A stretch of DNA of 64,000 bases from Chimonanthus salicifolius (lineage: Eukaryota; Streptophyta; Magnoliopsida; Laurales; Calycanthaceae). The position numbers and the translations under genes were made by a program. The notes under the pieces are model-generated. The model saw only the letters and a list, made by a program, of their open reading frames with translations. It ran no database searches and was not told where the DNA came from. Below, one piece after another: positions 22,620-34,330 of this stretch. The DNA lies in contig CM023541.1 in assembly GCA_013350335.1 (NCBI GenBank), forward strand, positions 66,973,390-67,037,389, written 5' to 3'. How positions within the stretch are numbered: the stretch's first letter is position 1; every line of letters begins with the position of its first letter.

Positions 22620-24377
22620 TGTTAGTGCCTCAGCTTTGCCAAGTCCCTAAGTTTGTCAATTCCATGACTCGAGAAGAAGCACTTGCTAGAAGCTTGAAGA
22701 CTTAAGTGATCCAAGAATGAAAATCAACTCCACCAGGTTTAAAGCTCATCGTTATGGCAATCACAAAACAGGTATTATGACCATAGATGATTTTATGTGG
22801 AACCCACACCTTAGGAGGACCTTGCCTAGGTTTAGTTGAAGAAATTTCAAATCATTAAAAGCCTAGAGAGGAAGCTTGACAGTGAATTGGAAGAGAACTT
22901 GGAAATATGAATACAAATTCACTGTCAGCTAGACCAGTCGTTCTAACCGACCCCACGGTGAAGACAAGATCGACCCATCGTGGTCATGGAGTGGTCGACC
23001 AGTTTGACATAGGTTCTGGTTCATAAGAATTGTCATTCTGGGTATGCCTCTGATCGAGAGTCTCGTATGTACCGACCCCTTGACGATGAACTTAACGACC
23101 CCTCGTGGTCAACAACTAGTCGATGATAACTTATGAGTTATAGGACCTAGAACTCATGTGGACTCTCGAGAAAACAGACATCTCGGTAATTCAAGACTGA
23201 TCGAGAGTGCCAGGACCGACCCCTCGGTAAAAGGAGACAGGTCATTCTGGGTAGGACATGTTTCGGGACATGAAACTCTATCTGCATGGTGTTGCCCCAG
23301 ATCGAGACCCTTGTATGGACCGACCTCTCGGTGCCATGACTGTCGACCCATCGGCAACACAGGCATGTCGACCGGGTATAAATTATGTCGTTGGGAGTGC
23401 ATTAAATGCGTAATAGTCGGTTGAATGGCAATATTCTTAGTCACTGACCCCTAGGTGCGCTCGACCTGTCAGTACATGATAGTTTCTGAAACATGTTGCC
23501 TTCTCTGTAAATACCAATCCTTGTGCAATTGTTTCACATCCTTTGGCAAATCCGTTGGACCCTCATCATTATAAGTGACCTTAAACAAGGGCTAACAAAA
23601 GAATCACTCTCTCTCTGGTGCTTACGCTTGGGAAATGTAATACAACCAATCATAGTGATTGAGGTTGTGAAAAGAGACAGAGGGGAAATGATAGACAATT
23701 AGGATAGATATTGGTAGAACCAATTTCCTAGTCACCCTGAGATTGTGATTGCTCAACGACAGCTACAAGGCAGAACTTCGGGATTAACTCAGGCACACAT
23801 TGGGTGGATCTTTGACAAACATACATCATCGAGAAATAGCTACAAAGGCAAGTGTTTCTTGGTTTTAATTTTGTTGTTAAAACATTTGTCTTGTGAAAGT
23901 GGATTAAGAAGGCTTGGCTCCGGAACCACTATAAAACATCTAAAGCATTGTTTTTGGCACATGTGGTGGGTGGAATTTCCAGCAAATTCGAATAGGTGGA
24001 ATTCCTATTCTACGTGTGGTGGGTGAAATTCCCAGCAAAATGAGTGAGGTGAAATTCCTACTCTAATTGTGAGGATGTAGGTACCCACTTAGTGAATTTG
24101 GAGATAACTTAAAGTTGAGCTAGTCCTAATAGTGGATGTAGGTTGACTAACCAAACCACTATATATCTTGTGTTGTTGTGCTTGTGATGTTAGAGCTAAT
24201 TCTTTGTGTTGATTGCTTAATCACATTTGCTAAAACACACAAACACTTGATTGCAATATCCGCTGCATAAAATCTAATCAATCAAGTAATTTTTAAAAGG
24301 GCCAAAGATTTTTAGATTGACCTATTCACCCCCCCTCTAGGGTCAATCATGTTCTAGCACCAAAGGGAGAACTCTCA
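22620..24377 (+). repeat. Solo Copia LTR with target-site duplication
   Basis: A complete 1758 bp LTR from TGTTAGTGCC to GAACTCTCA, flanked on both sides by the five bases AATTT (22615-22619 and 24378-24382). No internal region accompanies it, so it is best read as the product of recombination between the two LTRs of an inserted element. It is the same subfamily as 7890-9634. It contains the GACCGACCCCTCGGT palindrome array (22925-23480), a weak TATA-like CTGTAAATACC at about 23507 and the C-run CACCCCCCCTC at about 24329. Confidence 0.92.
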
Positions 24378-24474
24378 AATTTGTATTCATATGTATGTAT
24401 AATGGGTTGGGTTAAGTCATAGAGTCTGTATAGCTTCTAAGTGTTTTATCATGGAAATTGACAAAGGGCCAGAT

Positions 24475-26058
24475 TGTTAGCTCACGAGCTTGCCAAGTCA
24501 CCTATTTGTCAATTCCATGACTTAGGTGAAGCCTTTCCTCGGAAGGATGAAGCAAGAATACAAGACTCAAGGATTGATGAAGATTGAATAAAGAGCCTCA
24601 GAATGGAAGATCAAGTTGAAGATTCATCATCACCAAGTGCATGGAATTCACACAAAGGTAAATTGGCCATAGATGACTTTAGGTGGAACCCAACACCTTA
24701 GGATGCCTGTGCCTAGGCTTAGATCTCACGTATAAATAATCATAAAAAGCCCAGTGAGTGTTTGACAAACCAACAAAATGAATTAGAACCCAACTTGGAA
24801 ATATGAATTCACTGTCAAGCGCAACACATCATGTCGGCGATCCTTCTCCAATGACAACAAACGACTAAACGCGGTCATACGACCAATCATCTGGTACAGA
24901 AAGGTTTCTGGAAGGAATGGATTGCCAAACATGTCTGATCTCAGGATGATGCATTCATGAAGGCAATGCATTGCTGGGACAGAGCCGATTGTGTATACGA
25001 TCAATCGCCCTAGGCTTAGACAAATCTAAACTGTCATTCAAAGTCATGCCTCGGACATCCGATCGTGCAGACTATGTCTCGTCTGGGAACAGTGGCTACC
25101 AATCGCCCTCACGATCAATCACCTGGACCCTGGATCAGATACCAACTGAAAAATACAGTCAGGCTCAGGATGATCCTTTCGTCTAGCGGCAACCCTTTGT
25201 GTGGTATAGCACGACCAGTCGGTTGCACGACCTGTCATCTAGACAGGGTAGAAAAACATAGGGCACGCAACCCATTTCCTTGGGTTTAATTGAGGTCTGT
25301 TTGATAACACTACCAAAACAAGATAGCCATAGGCCGATTGGATCGACACCCCACGATCAATCACCTATGGACTCGCATGACCAATCGTGTAGGGACGATC
25401 AATTGTCCGTGTCCAGGATGTTACCATTAGAGCCCAACGGTCATATTACAACAACTATATTTGCCACACGACCGATCGCCACCTCACGATCGATCGCCCG
25501 TTGTAAAGTCTGGATTTTCTGGTTTGACTCTTAAAATACCAAACCTAGTTGTGTTTTGGTTGGACACTCTTGTGGGGAAAATCCATGGCATGTTCAGAGA
25601 TCTCATCTTCTCTCTATGCACCTTACTTAGGAGAATCATTTAAAATCCAATCATCTTGATTGTGATTAGAGAGGCAAAAAAAAAAAAAGCAGATCTGGGA
25701 TAACAATAGGCATATCTTAAATCCTAGAACCCTCACAAGGATTGTGATTGAGCATACACAAGGAACATCTTCGACATCGTCGACATCACATTGGGAAGGA
25801 ATCTTCAAGAAGCATACATCTTCAAGGTTCAGCTATCAGAAGGTTAGTTAACCGAACCACTATAAATTGGTATTATGGTGTTTGAGCTTATTGTGTGATT
25901 GTTATTTTATTGGCACACTTTCTTATCACACACTTGATTAATCTAATTAGTCCACTGCAAATCATTTGATTAATCAATAAATTCCCCCCCCCCCTCTCTC
26001 TCATCCTCCTCCTCTAGGGTCAATCTAGCACCGTGTTCTGGCACACCGGGAACTATCA
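24475..26058 (+). repeat. 3' LTR of the gag-only Copia element
   Basis: Starts TGTTAGCTCACG after a purine-rich AAAGGGCCAGAT and ends GGGAACTATCA. Compared with the 5' LTR it lacks about 220 bp of U5 near 25843, where text jumps from 'atcagaagg' to 'ttagttaaccgaacc'. The palindrome array (24825-25505) and a TATA-like CTTAAAATACC (25529) are retained. Confidence 0.8.
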
Positions 26059-26537
26059 TCTATGATTTTTCAAATCCATTACATGTGGTGCTCGACCCTT
26101 TTTCATATGTGTCACAATTTTCTTTGAGGCAAGGGGCATTTCCTGCACTACAAGTTAAAGAAGCAAGGGTATCCAAAGGATAATCTATATCTAGAAAACA
26201 TGGTGAGTTTGAATCATCCATAAAAATATTCTTAAGAAATTCATTTTCGATGGCGATCAAAATATCATTCTTTTTTCACTAGAGGACTAGTCATGTTCAT
26301 TTGAATCAATAAACACTTTTTTTCATGGACTTGGTGATCTTGATGACTTATTTTTTAACATTTTTATCAAGAGAAACAAGAAGATTTTCCATTTTACCTT
26401 TCCATTAAAAGATATTTGATTGTGCAAAGATGGAAGAACTTGACATGAATGATCCTTTAGGAAAAAACATTGTTCTAGCACTAAGATCAACTCAGATGGT
26501 TATATCCTTATAGAGAGCATGAGGTTCTGATACCAAT
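26059..26537 (-). mobile_element. Leader and gag start of a minus-strand Copia element
   Basis: In reverse this matches the leader at 5972-6229. The primer site is at 26524-26535 and reads TGGTATCAGAACC on the minus strand. The 66-codon minus frame 26060-26260 may be a remnant of gag N-terminal sequence but has no diagnostic motif. The left edge abuts the end of the 3' LTR at 26058, so the rest of this element was removed or displaced. Confidence 0.65.
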
Positions 26538-27582
26538 TGAAAGTCCCGGAGTGTTAGAGCCCGATTGTCTAAAGGGGAGGGGAGGGGGGAGGGGGGAGGG
26601 GGGGGGAGGGGGGGGGTGAATAGAACAGTCCCCAATTTTTCAGTCATTTTAAAAATTTCTTGATTAAAAAATACTTAATGATGTGAAGTGGTGAGGTTAA
26701 TCAAAATGTGGCAATGTGTGTGAACAAGGGATGTACCAATTAACAGTTACACACACATATAATCAAGCACATGGACAACTGATATATAGTGTTCAATTAA
26801 ACAACCTACATCCATTGTTGAGATTCACCCAACCTTGGGTTATCTTCAAATTACTAAGTGGGGAATTACGCCCTCATTAATAGTGTAGGAATTTCCCCTA
26901 TACAATCCTAGTTTTTAAAGGATCGACCAACCCCAGTCTACGTCCTTATCCCTTTATTTTTTATAGTGGTTTGATCACCATGATCTAGTCCACTTCACAA
27001 TGATGACACAAAGAAACGCTTGCCTTTTAAGCTCAACGTTGATGAAGTGTGTTTCTTGAAGAGCTCTCCCAAAGATCTTGTTGATGATGAAGATGTCCCT
27101 TTTGTATGGAGAAATCAAAAGATATGGAGAGGATTTCTAGGATTTGAAGATGTTCAAATGTGAATCCTAGATCTAGATTTCTTTTTCTCTCTTGATCTCA
27201 ATCAACTAGGCTAAAATGATTTGCCAAAAATTAGGATTAGAGAGAGTGAAGGAGGAAAGGAGTCTCAAGATTTTCTTCACATTTTTCCAATGTAAGATTG
27301 AATGCTCTGCCTCCCTCAAAAAATTTCAAAGCTTAAATAGAGATTTCAAAAACTCTCTGCATGGGTGATTGATCATGCCCACGATCGATCGTGCATATAA
27401 ATTTTACCGTTGGAAAATGACCGTTATGCATTAAATATTCTCCGAATGGATAGAAAAAGGTTGAGCTCGATTGATTGTGCCACACGATTGATCGTCAGTG
27501 TTCATTGGCTATCGATTGCGGCTTGGTCAATGTATTGGCCTGAGACTACCTCTATTTTTCAGTGTTTAGTCTTACCCAAACC
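26538..27582 (-). repeat. Copia LTR, first part (split by a gypsy insertion)
   Basis: Begins TGAAAGTCCC next to the primer site, with the G-rich tract at 26576-26617 and the conserved U5 text. A TATA-like CTATTTAAGC lies on the minus strand at about 27335. The LTR is interrupted at 27582 by the complete gypsy element and resumes at 39563. The joined length is about 1.85 kb, in line with its relatives. Confidence 0.85.
27578..27582. repeat. Target-site duplication AAACC, left copy
   Basis: The five bases before the TGTAAGGG start of the LTR; the right copy is at 39558-39562 directly after the GTTACA end. Confidence 0.95.
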
Positions 27583-30500
27583 TGTAAGGGCCCGAATATT
27601 TTAAATTAATAAAAAAAAAAAAGTGGATATAAGTTATTTTAGTGATGGAAATTGGAAAATTGGTGAAGTAAAGAGTAAATGGGCCAAAAAATTTGGACAA
27701 AGGCCCAAGTATGGCCCAATGGACTATGGAGTTGATTTAAATTCATTTAAAGGGGCAATGAGGGTTAAATGGGTCAAGAATGGTCAAATTGGGTCACATA
27801 CCCATTTGGGACCCGATGGGTCAAAGTAGTTGAGCTCTAAGGTAAATGGGCTAGATGGAAATGTAATTGGGCCATGGGCCCAATGGTGATCCATTTAGAG
27901 GGTATTCAATGAAATTAAATCACCTAAGTTAAGTTAAAAATTAAACCAAGGTGGTGTGGCCAAGTGGGACCCACCTCCACCTCATCAAGTGAGGTGGCGT
28001 GTGGGCCAATGATTGGTGGGGCCGGCCACCATGGTTGAATTGGTCAACCATGGGTGTATGTATGAAGGCAAATTTAAGTAGATGGGATTAAGTTAAAGTG
28101 GGAATTAATTAACTTAACCTAATGATTCAATTAATTAATTAGTTAATTAAGCTAAGTTAAAAGAATGGTCAAATGGGAAGACCAAACAATCCATTTCAAA
28201 CATGAAAAAACGTTGGCTAGTGTTGGTTGGGTCAAAAAAGCATGAAAAATATCTTAGGCTTGGTTGGTGGGAAATTTATGTTAAAGTGTAAAGTAAGCTA
28301 CCTTGGGATAAGATGGGTTTCCATCTTATCCCATTCTCAATTTTACTTACTCCATCTCTCCCACACCACCGTCCCTCATCTCTAAGGAAAGAGAAGTAGA
28401 AAAATTAAGGAAGAAGAAGAAGAAAAGCTTGGAAGAAAAGAGAGGAGGAAGTTGTAAGTTTGGCCATCCCTTTAAGATCAAACTATAGAATCCTATTTTC
28501 TCATCTCCATCCTCTCCTCTCTCTCTCTCTCTCTCAAATTAAGCCCTACTATGGCCAATCCTAAGTTAGGAGGGTTTCACCATTGATCAACCATCTTGGC
28601 CTACCAAAGATCAAGAGGAAGGAGAAAGGAGGCCAAGGAGTCCGACGGGAGTGGCGGAAGTCGGAGGAGGCATCGGATTGTAAGTATTTTTTTTAAACAA
28701 GAAATTTTGGATTTTTTTAGGGTTTAAGATTTGGGATTCAATTTGTAAATTTAATGGTATCCAAATGATTTTATGCCTTTGATTTCAAATCCATCAATTG
28801 AAGGATGGAAAGTGGACAAAACCCTAATGGATAAATTAGGGTTAGTTTAAGGAAAAATAAATGGATTAAGGAATGTAATGTAATTAAGTTATTAAGCATG
28901 GAATTATGTGGAATTGGAAAGGAATTGTAATGGGATTTTTAGGTTTAAAATCATGGAAGAATGATTTGGAATTTTGGGGTTTTAATGATTAAATGTGGTG
29001 ATAATTTTAAAGGGGTTTAAATGAAGAAATGCATGGGAGATGTGAATAATGGTAATGACCTCAAAAATGGTAGGTGTTTAAGTGAATTATTAGGGTTTAT
29101 AAATAATGGAAGCCATGGAGGATGATTTAGGGTTTTAAGATTTTAATGGTTAAGTGTAAGTAATTAAAGATCTTTAATGGAGGTTTTAGGGTTATGTGTT
29201 TGTAAATTTAAATGGGTTTGGAAGGATGGAAGGTATGGAATAATGTACTAATAAATTGAAGGCTTAAAAGGGGTCAAAGGTTTGTAAATTTTAAGGGGTT
29301 TTTAGTTAAGGAAATCATGGAAGGTGGCTAAGTGATTTCAATGGGGACATTGGGATGAATTTGGTGTTTTGGAACCATGAAAAAAAAAAAAATGGGAGTT
29401 ATGGTTAAACTAATGGACCAAAATGTATTTCATGATGATTAAGGAAGGATGATTTAAATGTATGAGTTAAAATCCCTCATAGTTGGACTTATGTGTGTGT
29501 TTAAATTAATGGGGAATAGGTCATGATTAAAGGGGTCATTAATGGACTCAAAAATGTATCAAGTGATGATCAAAATTGATGATTTAAATTGTATGATGTA
29601 AACCTCTTCATGGAAGGGCTTGTGATGGGTGCAAATGTGTAAATAGGCCAAAGAAAAAATGGGTGTTTGGTTAAGTAGAAAGGGCTGATTTTTAATGAAC
29701 CCATGACCCAATGTTAGGTCATGTTATAGGCCAAATTTGGAATTATGCATGTGTTAAATCAATGGAAATGAGGCTAAGTTAAGGGTTGATTTTTAATGAT
29801 CTTGTAACATGGTTACGGATCATTAATGGACCTAAGTTGTGGATCAATTTTGGACTTAGGAAGGCATGAATGAATGAGTAATTGTTTATGTAAAAGGGGT
29901 AGTGGCAAAACCGTAATTAGTGGCCAAATTCAAGAATTCCATGGAAATTGATCATGGACTTAGGGGATCTAATGTAATAACCTTATAAGTGATTGATAAA
30001 GCCTAGGGTGGCCGAATTTTAAGACTTATGGGATTAAAAGGTTTAATAAATGATATGGGACCCACAAAACCTAAATAGTCACCGGTTTTTTCATATGGGC
30101 TTAGAAATGGTTAAAACATGGACTAATGATGAATGTGTAATAAGGTACTGGACATCGCAGGCGGTGCGCGATCGGCAACCGGGTTTATCGAACGGAAAAC
30201 GAAAAAGGACGCGAGTCGGTATTCGGTAGGATTCCTACCTTTTTGTAAGCCATGGATTTGGGTGATGTTTTCTTTAATCTAGTTTGGAAATCATGTGGTT
30301 GTCTTTAAGATATGTTATGGATTATGTATCATGTGATGTTTTACTCTAAATTATTTTGGAAATTATGTGAATGCTTATGATGGGTTTTGGATTAAATATT
30401 GTGGGATGTTTTCCCTTGGATTTAGTTGGTAATCTTGTAATTGCTTTAAGATGGGTTTTATTACTATTGAATTTCATATATTACATGGCAAATGGCATCT

Positions 30501-31395
30501 ACATCTCATGCATGGCATGGGAGGCATATGACAGGGGAAGGATGAAATGAAACCGGAGTCCATGCTCCGTCGGGGCGACCGATAAACAAGCATGGGGACA
30601 TTTCACATATGTATTATTGTACCTTGACGAGGCCTTACCGTCAAGGGGGATGTTCTATTTATTGTTATACCTTGATGATGATTCTTCCATCAAGGGGAAT
30701 ATTGTATTTATGTTTACGCCTTGACGAGGCCTTACCGTCAAGGGGGATATGGCATCGGGATAGTAAGGATGATGGGTGGGATTCATAACACAGACACCCA
30801 TGGCATGACATTCATTCTATGGCTTTTCGTTATGTATTATCTATCTGCTTTGTTATCACTAATCCATGTGTTAGCCCTACTCGGAGTCCTACTGGGCGCG
30901 TGGTCTAACGCCCTACTTCTACCCTAGCTGATGACGCAGGAAATGCCGGAGCAGAAGGACGAGACGGGAGCCAAGTTAGGAGCTTTGGAAGGTGGACTAA
31001 TTATTTTATTTAAGTTATTTTGAGGAATGTGTATTTGATGTAGTTTAATTTGTCGGAAATGTAATAATTGAGATTACTTACTATATTTTGGACATTATGG
31101 TTTTAAGGATGTTTGGTGATTGAATGAATGTAACTTCCCTGCTATCTAAGAATTTGTAGGTTAGGCTCTTTTATAATTTCCGCAATTAGTTTAAATGTTC
31201 CCCGATGCTTACTTCTACGTGTGAACCATTCTCCGTGGACTTCATTCCACGCACACGTAGGGTTGGCCAGTTAAGGGCTGGGCTTTAGAAGCTCGGACTT
31301 AACTCGCGTCGTGACGTCCGCGCCCTTTGTCACTTTTATTAAAAAAAAAAAAAAATTAGACTCTGATATTTCGGTGAAAAGGGGCGGGCGTTACA
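27583..31395 (+). repeat. 5' LTR of the young element
   Basis: Runs TGTAAGGGCC to GGGCGTTACA. It carries a pyrimidine-rich tract (28505-28535), a donor-like GTAAGTATT (28680), and short CCTTGACGAGG...CCGTCAAGG inverted repeats near 30620-30750. Open frames inside it (for example 27623-27829 and 30721-30927) recur identically in the 3' LTR because the DNA is duplicated; that is not evidence for coding. Confidence 0.95.
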
Positions 31396-31814
31396 GTTGG
31401 TATCAGAGCGAATTCGGAAGAATGAATCTCTCGAAGTAAGATTTAAGACGGTTGCACGTCTCACTGACGGCTAAGAATCCCAACCGACCGACTCTTCGGA
31501 GTCCGCTGCAAGGGGGCCGGGTTAATTTACTTCGATTGACTCAAACGGAAGTGTTTAATCTGAGAACAACAATTGACGGAAAGGAATGATAGCAAGGGAA
31601 GAAAGATTCATTCTAGGAGAGATTTATTGAAACATAGCAAGATAGGGTTTACTTCCCCAGAAATGAGAAAACATCTAGGTTTTCCCCCAAATTGATGAAA
31701 CAGTATTAGATTTATCAGACATAGTAAAGTAGGATGTACTTCCCCGGTATCCCCAATTTGAACAACAGACAATAGCAATTTAGAGATTCCCCCCCAGAAA
31801 CAAAGGAAAAACAA
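31396..31814 (+). mobile_element. Leader of the young element
   Basis: The same leader type as 1-616 and 53491-54121 (both reversed), with repeated TTCCCCAAA / CTTCCCC blocks. No coding motif. It may contain packaging and dimerisation signals, but nothing in the sequence proves that. Confidence 0.7.
31398..31409 (+). promoter_or_regulatory. Primer-binding site of the young element
   Basis: TGGTATCAGAGC, a perfect 12-base match to the usual plant initiator tRNA-Met site, two bases after the 5' LTR. Confidence 0.95.
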
Positions 31815-32293
31815 GTGTGCTTATTTGGCAACTTTCCCCAAACCAAATACATTGTGATATACATAAGAAATTCCCCAAAACTGAGATTGGTTTTATTGGA
31901 AATTGCAGTTGATGATTTTTGGGTTCTATTGTATTCTATGAATACAGGTATATCAAATGAAGGGGAGTGTACGGAATTATGGGATAAGGGAACCCCTAAC
32001 TGTCTCATAGATTTGGTGTCTGCTTCTAGCATAGCAGTTAGCCTGGACTTTCAGGAGGGACCTCCCGAGGAAGATAAAGAGAATTTAGCATCTCTTTCTG
32101 AAGAGAATGTGGAAGACTTTCTGATGATAAGATAGTCGGTAGGGGAATTGGAACCCAGTTATATGTGCGAGTTGTGTAACCAGGTTGGGCACAATTGCAC
32201 ATATTGTCCCTACCCTCTTGAAGTGGTATACCCGATTTGTGGACTACATGGACACGGGAAAGAGAGGACTAACCGTCCTTATATTGGAAAATA
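31815..32293 (+). pseudogene. Possible captured or divergent reading frame with CCHC knuckle
   Basis: A 106-codon frame (31815-32135) is followed, past a single TAG and in the same frame, by codons up to a TAA at 32291-32293. The first part has an acidic end (PPEEDKENLASLSEENVEDF). The continuation contains CELCNQVGHNCTYC, a complete C-X2-C-X4-H-X4-C zinc knuckle, then ICGLHGHGKE, which looks like a second knuckle missing its outer cysteines. It does not resemble the CFQCGQQGHFKREC knuckle of the related gag at 52.7 kb. It could be a diverged gag tail or a fragment of a host gene taken up by the element. The TAG and short length make it non-functional as read. Confidence 0.4.
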
Positions 32294-34330
32294 ATTAATG
32301 ATTTTGGGGTTTTAAATGAAGGAAATAAGTGTGATATTAAATTGCACAAGCATGCTTGTATCGTGAGTGCATGTGAAGATACATGTGTTAAATTCTTGTT
32401 GTTGAGTGTATGAGGTGATGAAATGAGGAAAAACTAATAGTTATGATCATATTAATTGAGGAACGAGTATGTAAAAAAAAAAAAAAAAAATGTACAATGA
32501 TGAAGTGCATGCATCAAATGAGGATAAGAGGCATGAACTTTTAATGTGGGGTATATGTTGCATATGCTTATGAGTAAGGTAAATGTGAATAAAAAGGGTG
32601 GGGAGTATTTGTTAATGTGATGAATGGGTATACTTGGGGGATGGTACAATGGCTTTTAGAAATGGTTTTTATATTGGTGATAACCCATGGTTTGATAATT
32701 TGTCATGACCAAGTGAAGAGATTATGTTATGACATATAATGGGTGATGATGTAAACGCTTTGTGAAGGGGTATAAGAGGTTCTCATGTGAACAAAGTGCC
32801 ATTTGAGAGAGGTTGGATAAACAATGTACTAGAAAGAGACCGGAGTGCATGGGTTAACTTGCCACATGAAACTCGTGAGAAGATGATATTATGAGGAGAA
32901 TGTGAAGGGTCTAGCTTGCAAAGACTAATATATTGTACGAAAAAAAAAAAAACTTGTATGTATAATGCAATTGCATTCTCCCAATGTGTTGTGGAGATTA
33001 TGAACGAGTGATGATAGGCCTTGAAATGGGTTTATGGCCTTAAAAAGCATGAATGAATGATGGACCATGAACTTATGAAAATATTTCATTTAGTGATTGC
33101 ATGAGGATTCCCTATGATGTTAATAAATTGTGAATTATCAATAGTTGCAATGAGTTTATATGATGTTACTTTGATAATTGGTGGTATGCAATAAATAGTC
33201 ATTGAGGAACAAGGATGTGTTATAGACTATGTGTATGATGATGAATTGATAAAGTACAGTGAGTTGTGAATATGTAGTAGGCATGAAGAGGCCGTGATAT
33301 GTTAATGTGTTTGGTTGGAAACCTAGGTGGGGCTGATGGATAATTCCAAATTTTAGGAATTTATGGATGGTCATGGATGGCCTTCAAATGTATTGGGATG
33401 ACTTGCTTTGGATGAGTAGGATTGTTATTTCAAAATCTCTAGGTGTATGTTGTAAATGGGTTAGGGTAACCTAATCATAATTAGGTTGAATCATTAGATC
33501 TTATTAATGTGTTATTTCTTATGTTACCTCGAGTTGTTGTTTGATGTGAATGGAGGTGAAAGATCTGGTTACACATGAATTGTGTTATTCGAAGATTGTG
33601 TGTGATTTCAATTCTACGTGGCCTGCTAATGAAGGAATATGAACCGTATGATGTGGTAACCATTGATAACGTAGGCATGTGGGTGGAATTTGGTGGTTGG
33701 TGAAATTGGTAATACTTGTGAATATTTTAGTGGTGAATGGGCACTATTTGACATAATCTAAGTAAGCTTAGATATATCACTGTTTTTATGGAATCTATGA
33801 AAATATGTGGAATAATCCAGAAGGGTAGGAAATTAGTATCTATATGATTTGGATTGATGTCGGGTATTGGTATTGTAGGAGTTATGAACAAAAAGGGTTA
33901 GTCACATAGTGGCTTATATGCAAATAAAGGTATGATTGCTTTTGAGAGATAGGCCTAAGGGAAAGGTTAAGAGTCTAGTGAAACTTGAATGGGAAGCTAT
34001 GGGCGACTGCCGAGTGAGACTGATCACCTGACTCTGTAGTTGGCCGATGGAATTCCAGGAGGGTGAAGCTAGAAACCTAGTTAAAATAGAATCAACAATG
34101 GACTTGAGCATAGGCTTGTATTGGCAGACTAACTCGCACGGAGAGTAGACAAAAGAACGTATTGAAGGAGTACGTATGAGAAATGTCTTGGCAATAGATA
34201 AAGTGAAATAGAATACGTTAGTCTACATAAAAATCGCAAATGCATGCATGAGGAAAAGAGATAATACGAGGCAAAGTGAATTCTGCAAGAATGAAACTCA
34301 TAGGTTGATATGAGTGGTGTTGATGTGAGT
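32294..34330 (+). mobile_element. Non-coding interior of the young element
   Basis: About 2 kb without protease, RT or RNase H motifs where a complete Tekay element would carry them. Part of it (around 33020-33075, 'ggccttaaaaagcatgaatg-aatgatggacc') resembles LTR text at about 14590-14640, so it contains LTR-like sequence. Two long A runs lie at about 32472 and 32940. I see no gene. Confidence 0.6.

Larger units (their letters stand above)
17510..26058 (+). mobile_element. Copia element with gag but no pol, carrying a nested solo LTR
   Basis: A plus-strand LTR (17510-19275), a primer site, gag (19486-20513), about 2.2 kb of non-coding interior and a second LTR of the same subfamily (24475-26058). 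No protease, integrase, RT or RNase H motif is visible, so this is a non-autonomous form resembling what has been called TR-GAG. The solo LTR at 22620-24377 is a later insertion. No target-site duplication can be shown because the left LTR lacks its first 45 bp or so. Confidence 0.75.

Noticed and set aside
27623..27829. 68-codon protein duplicated identically at 35784-35990 (also 30721 and 38883)
   Set aside because: Identity comes from the two LTRs of one young element, not from selection on a protein.
31398..31409. tRNA-Met gene
   Set aside because: Only the 12-base primer-binding site is present, with no cloverleaf or internal promoter boxes.
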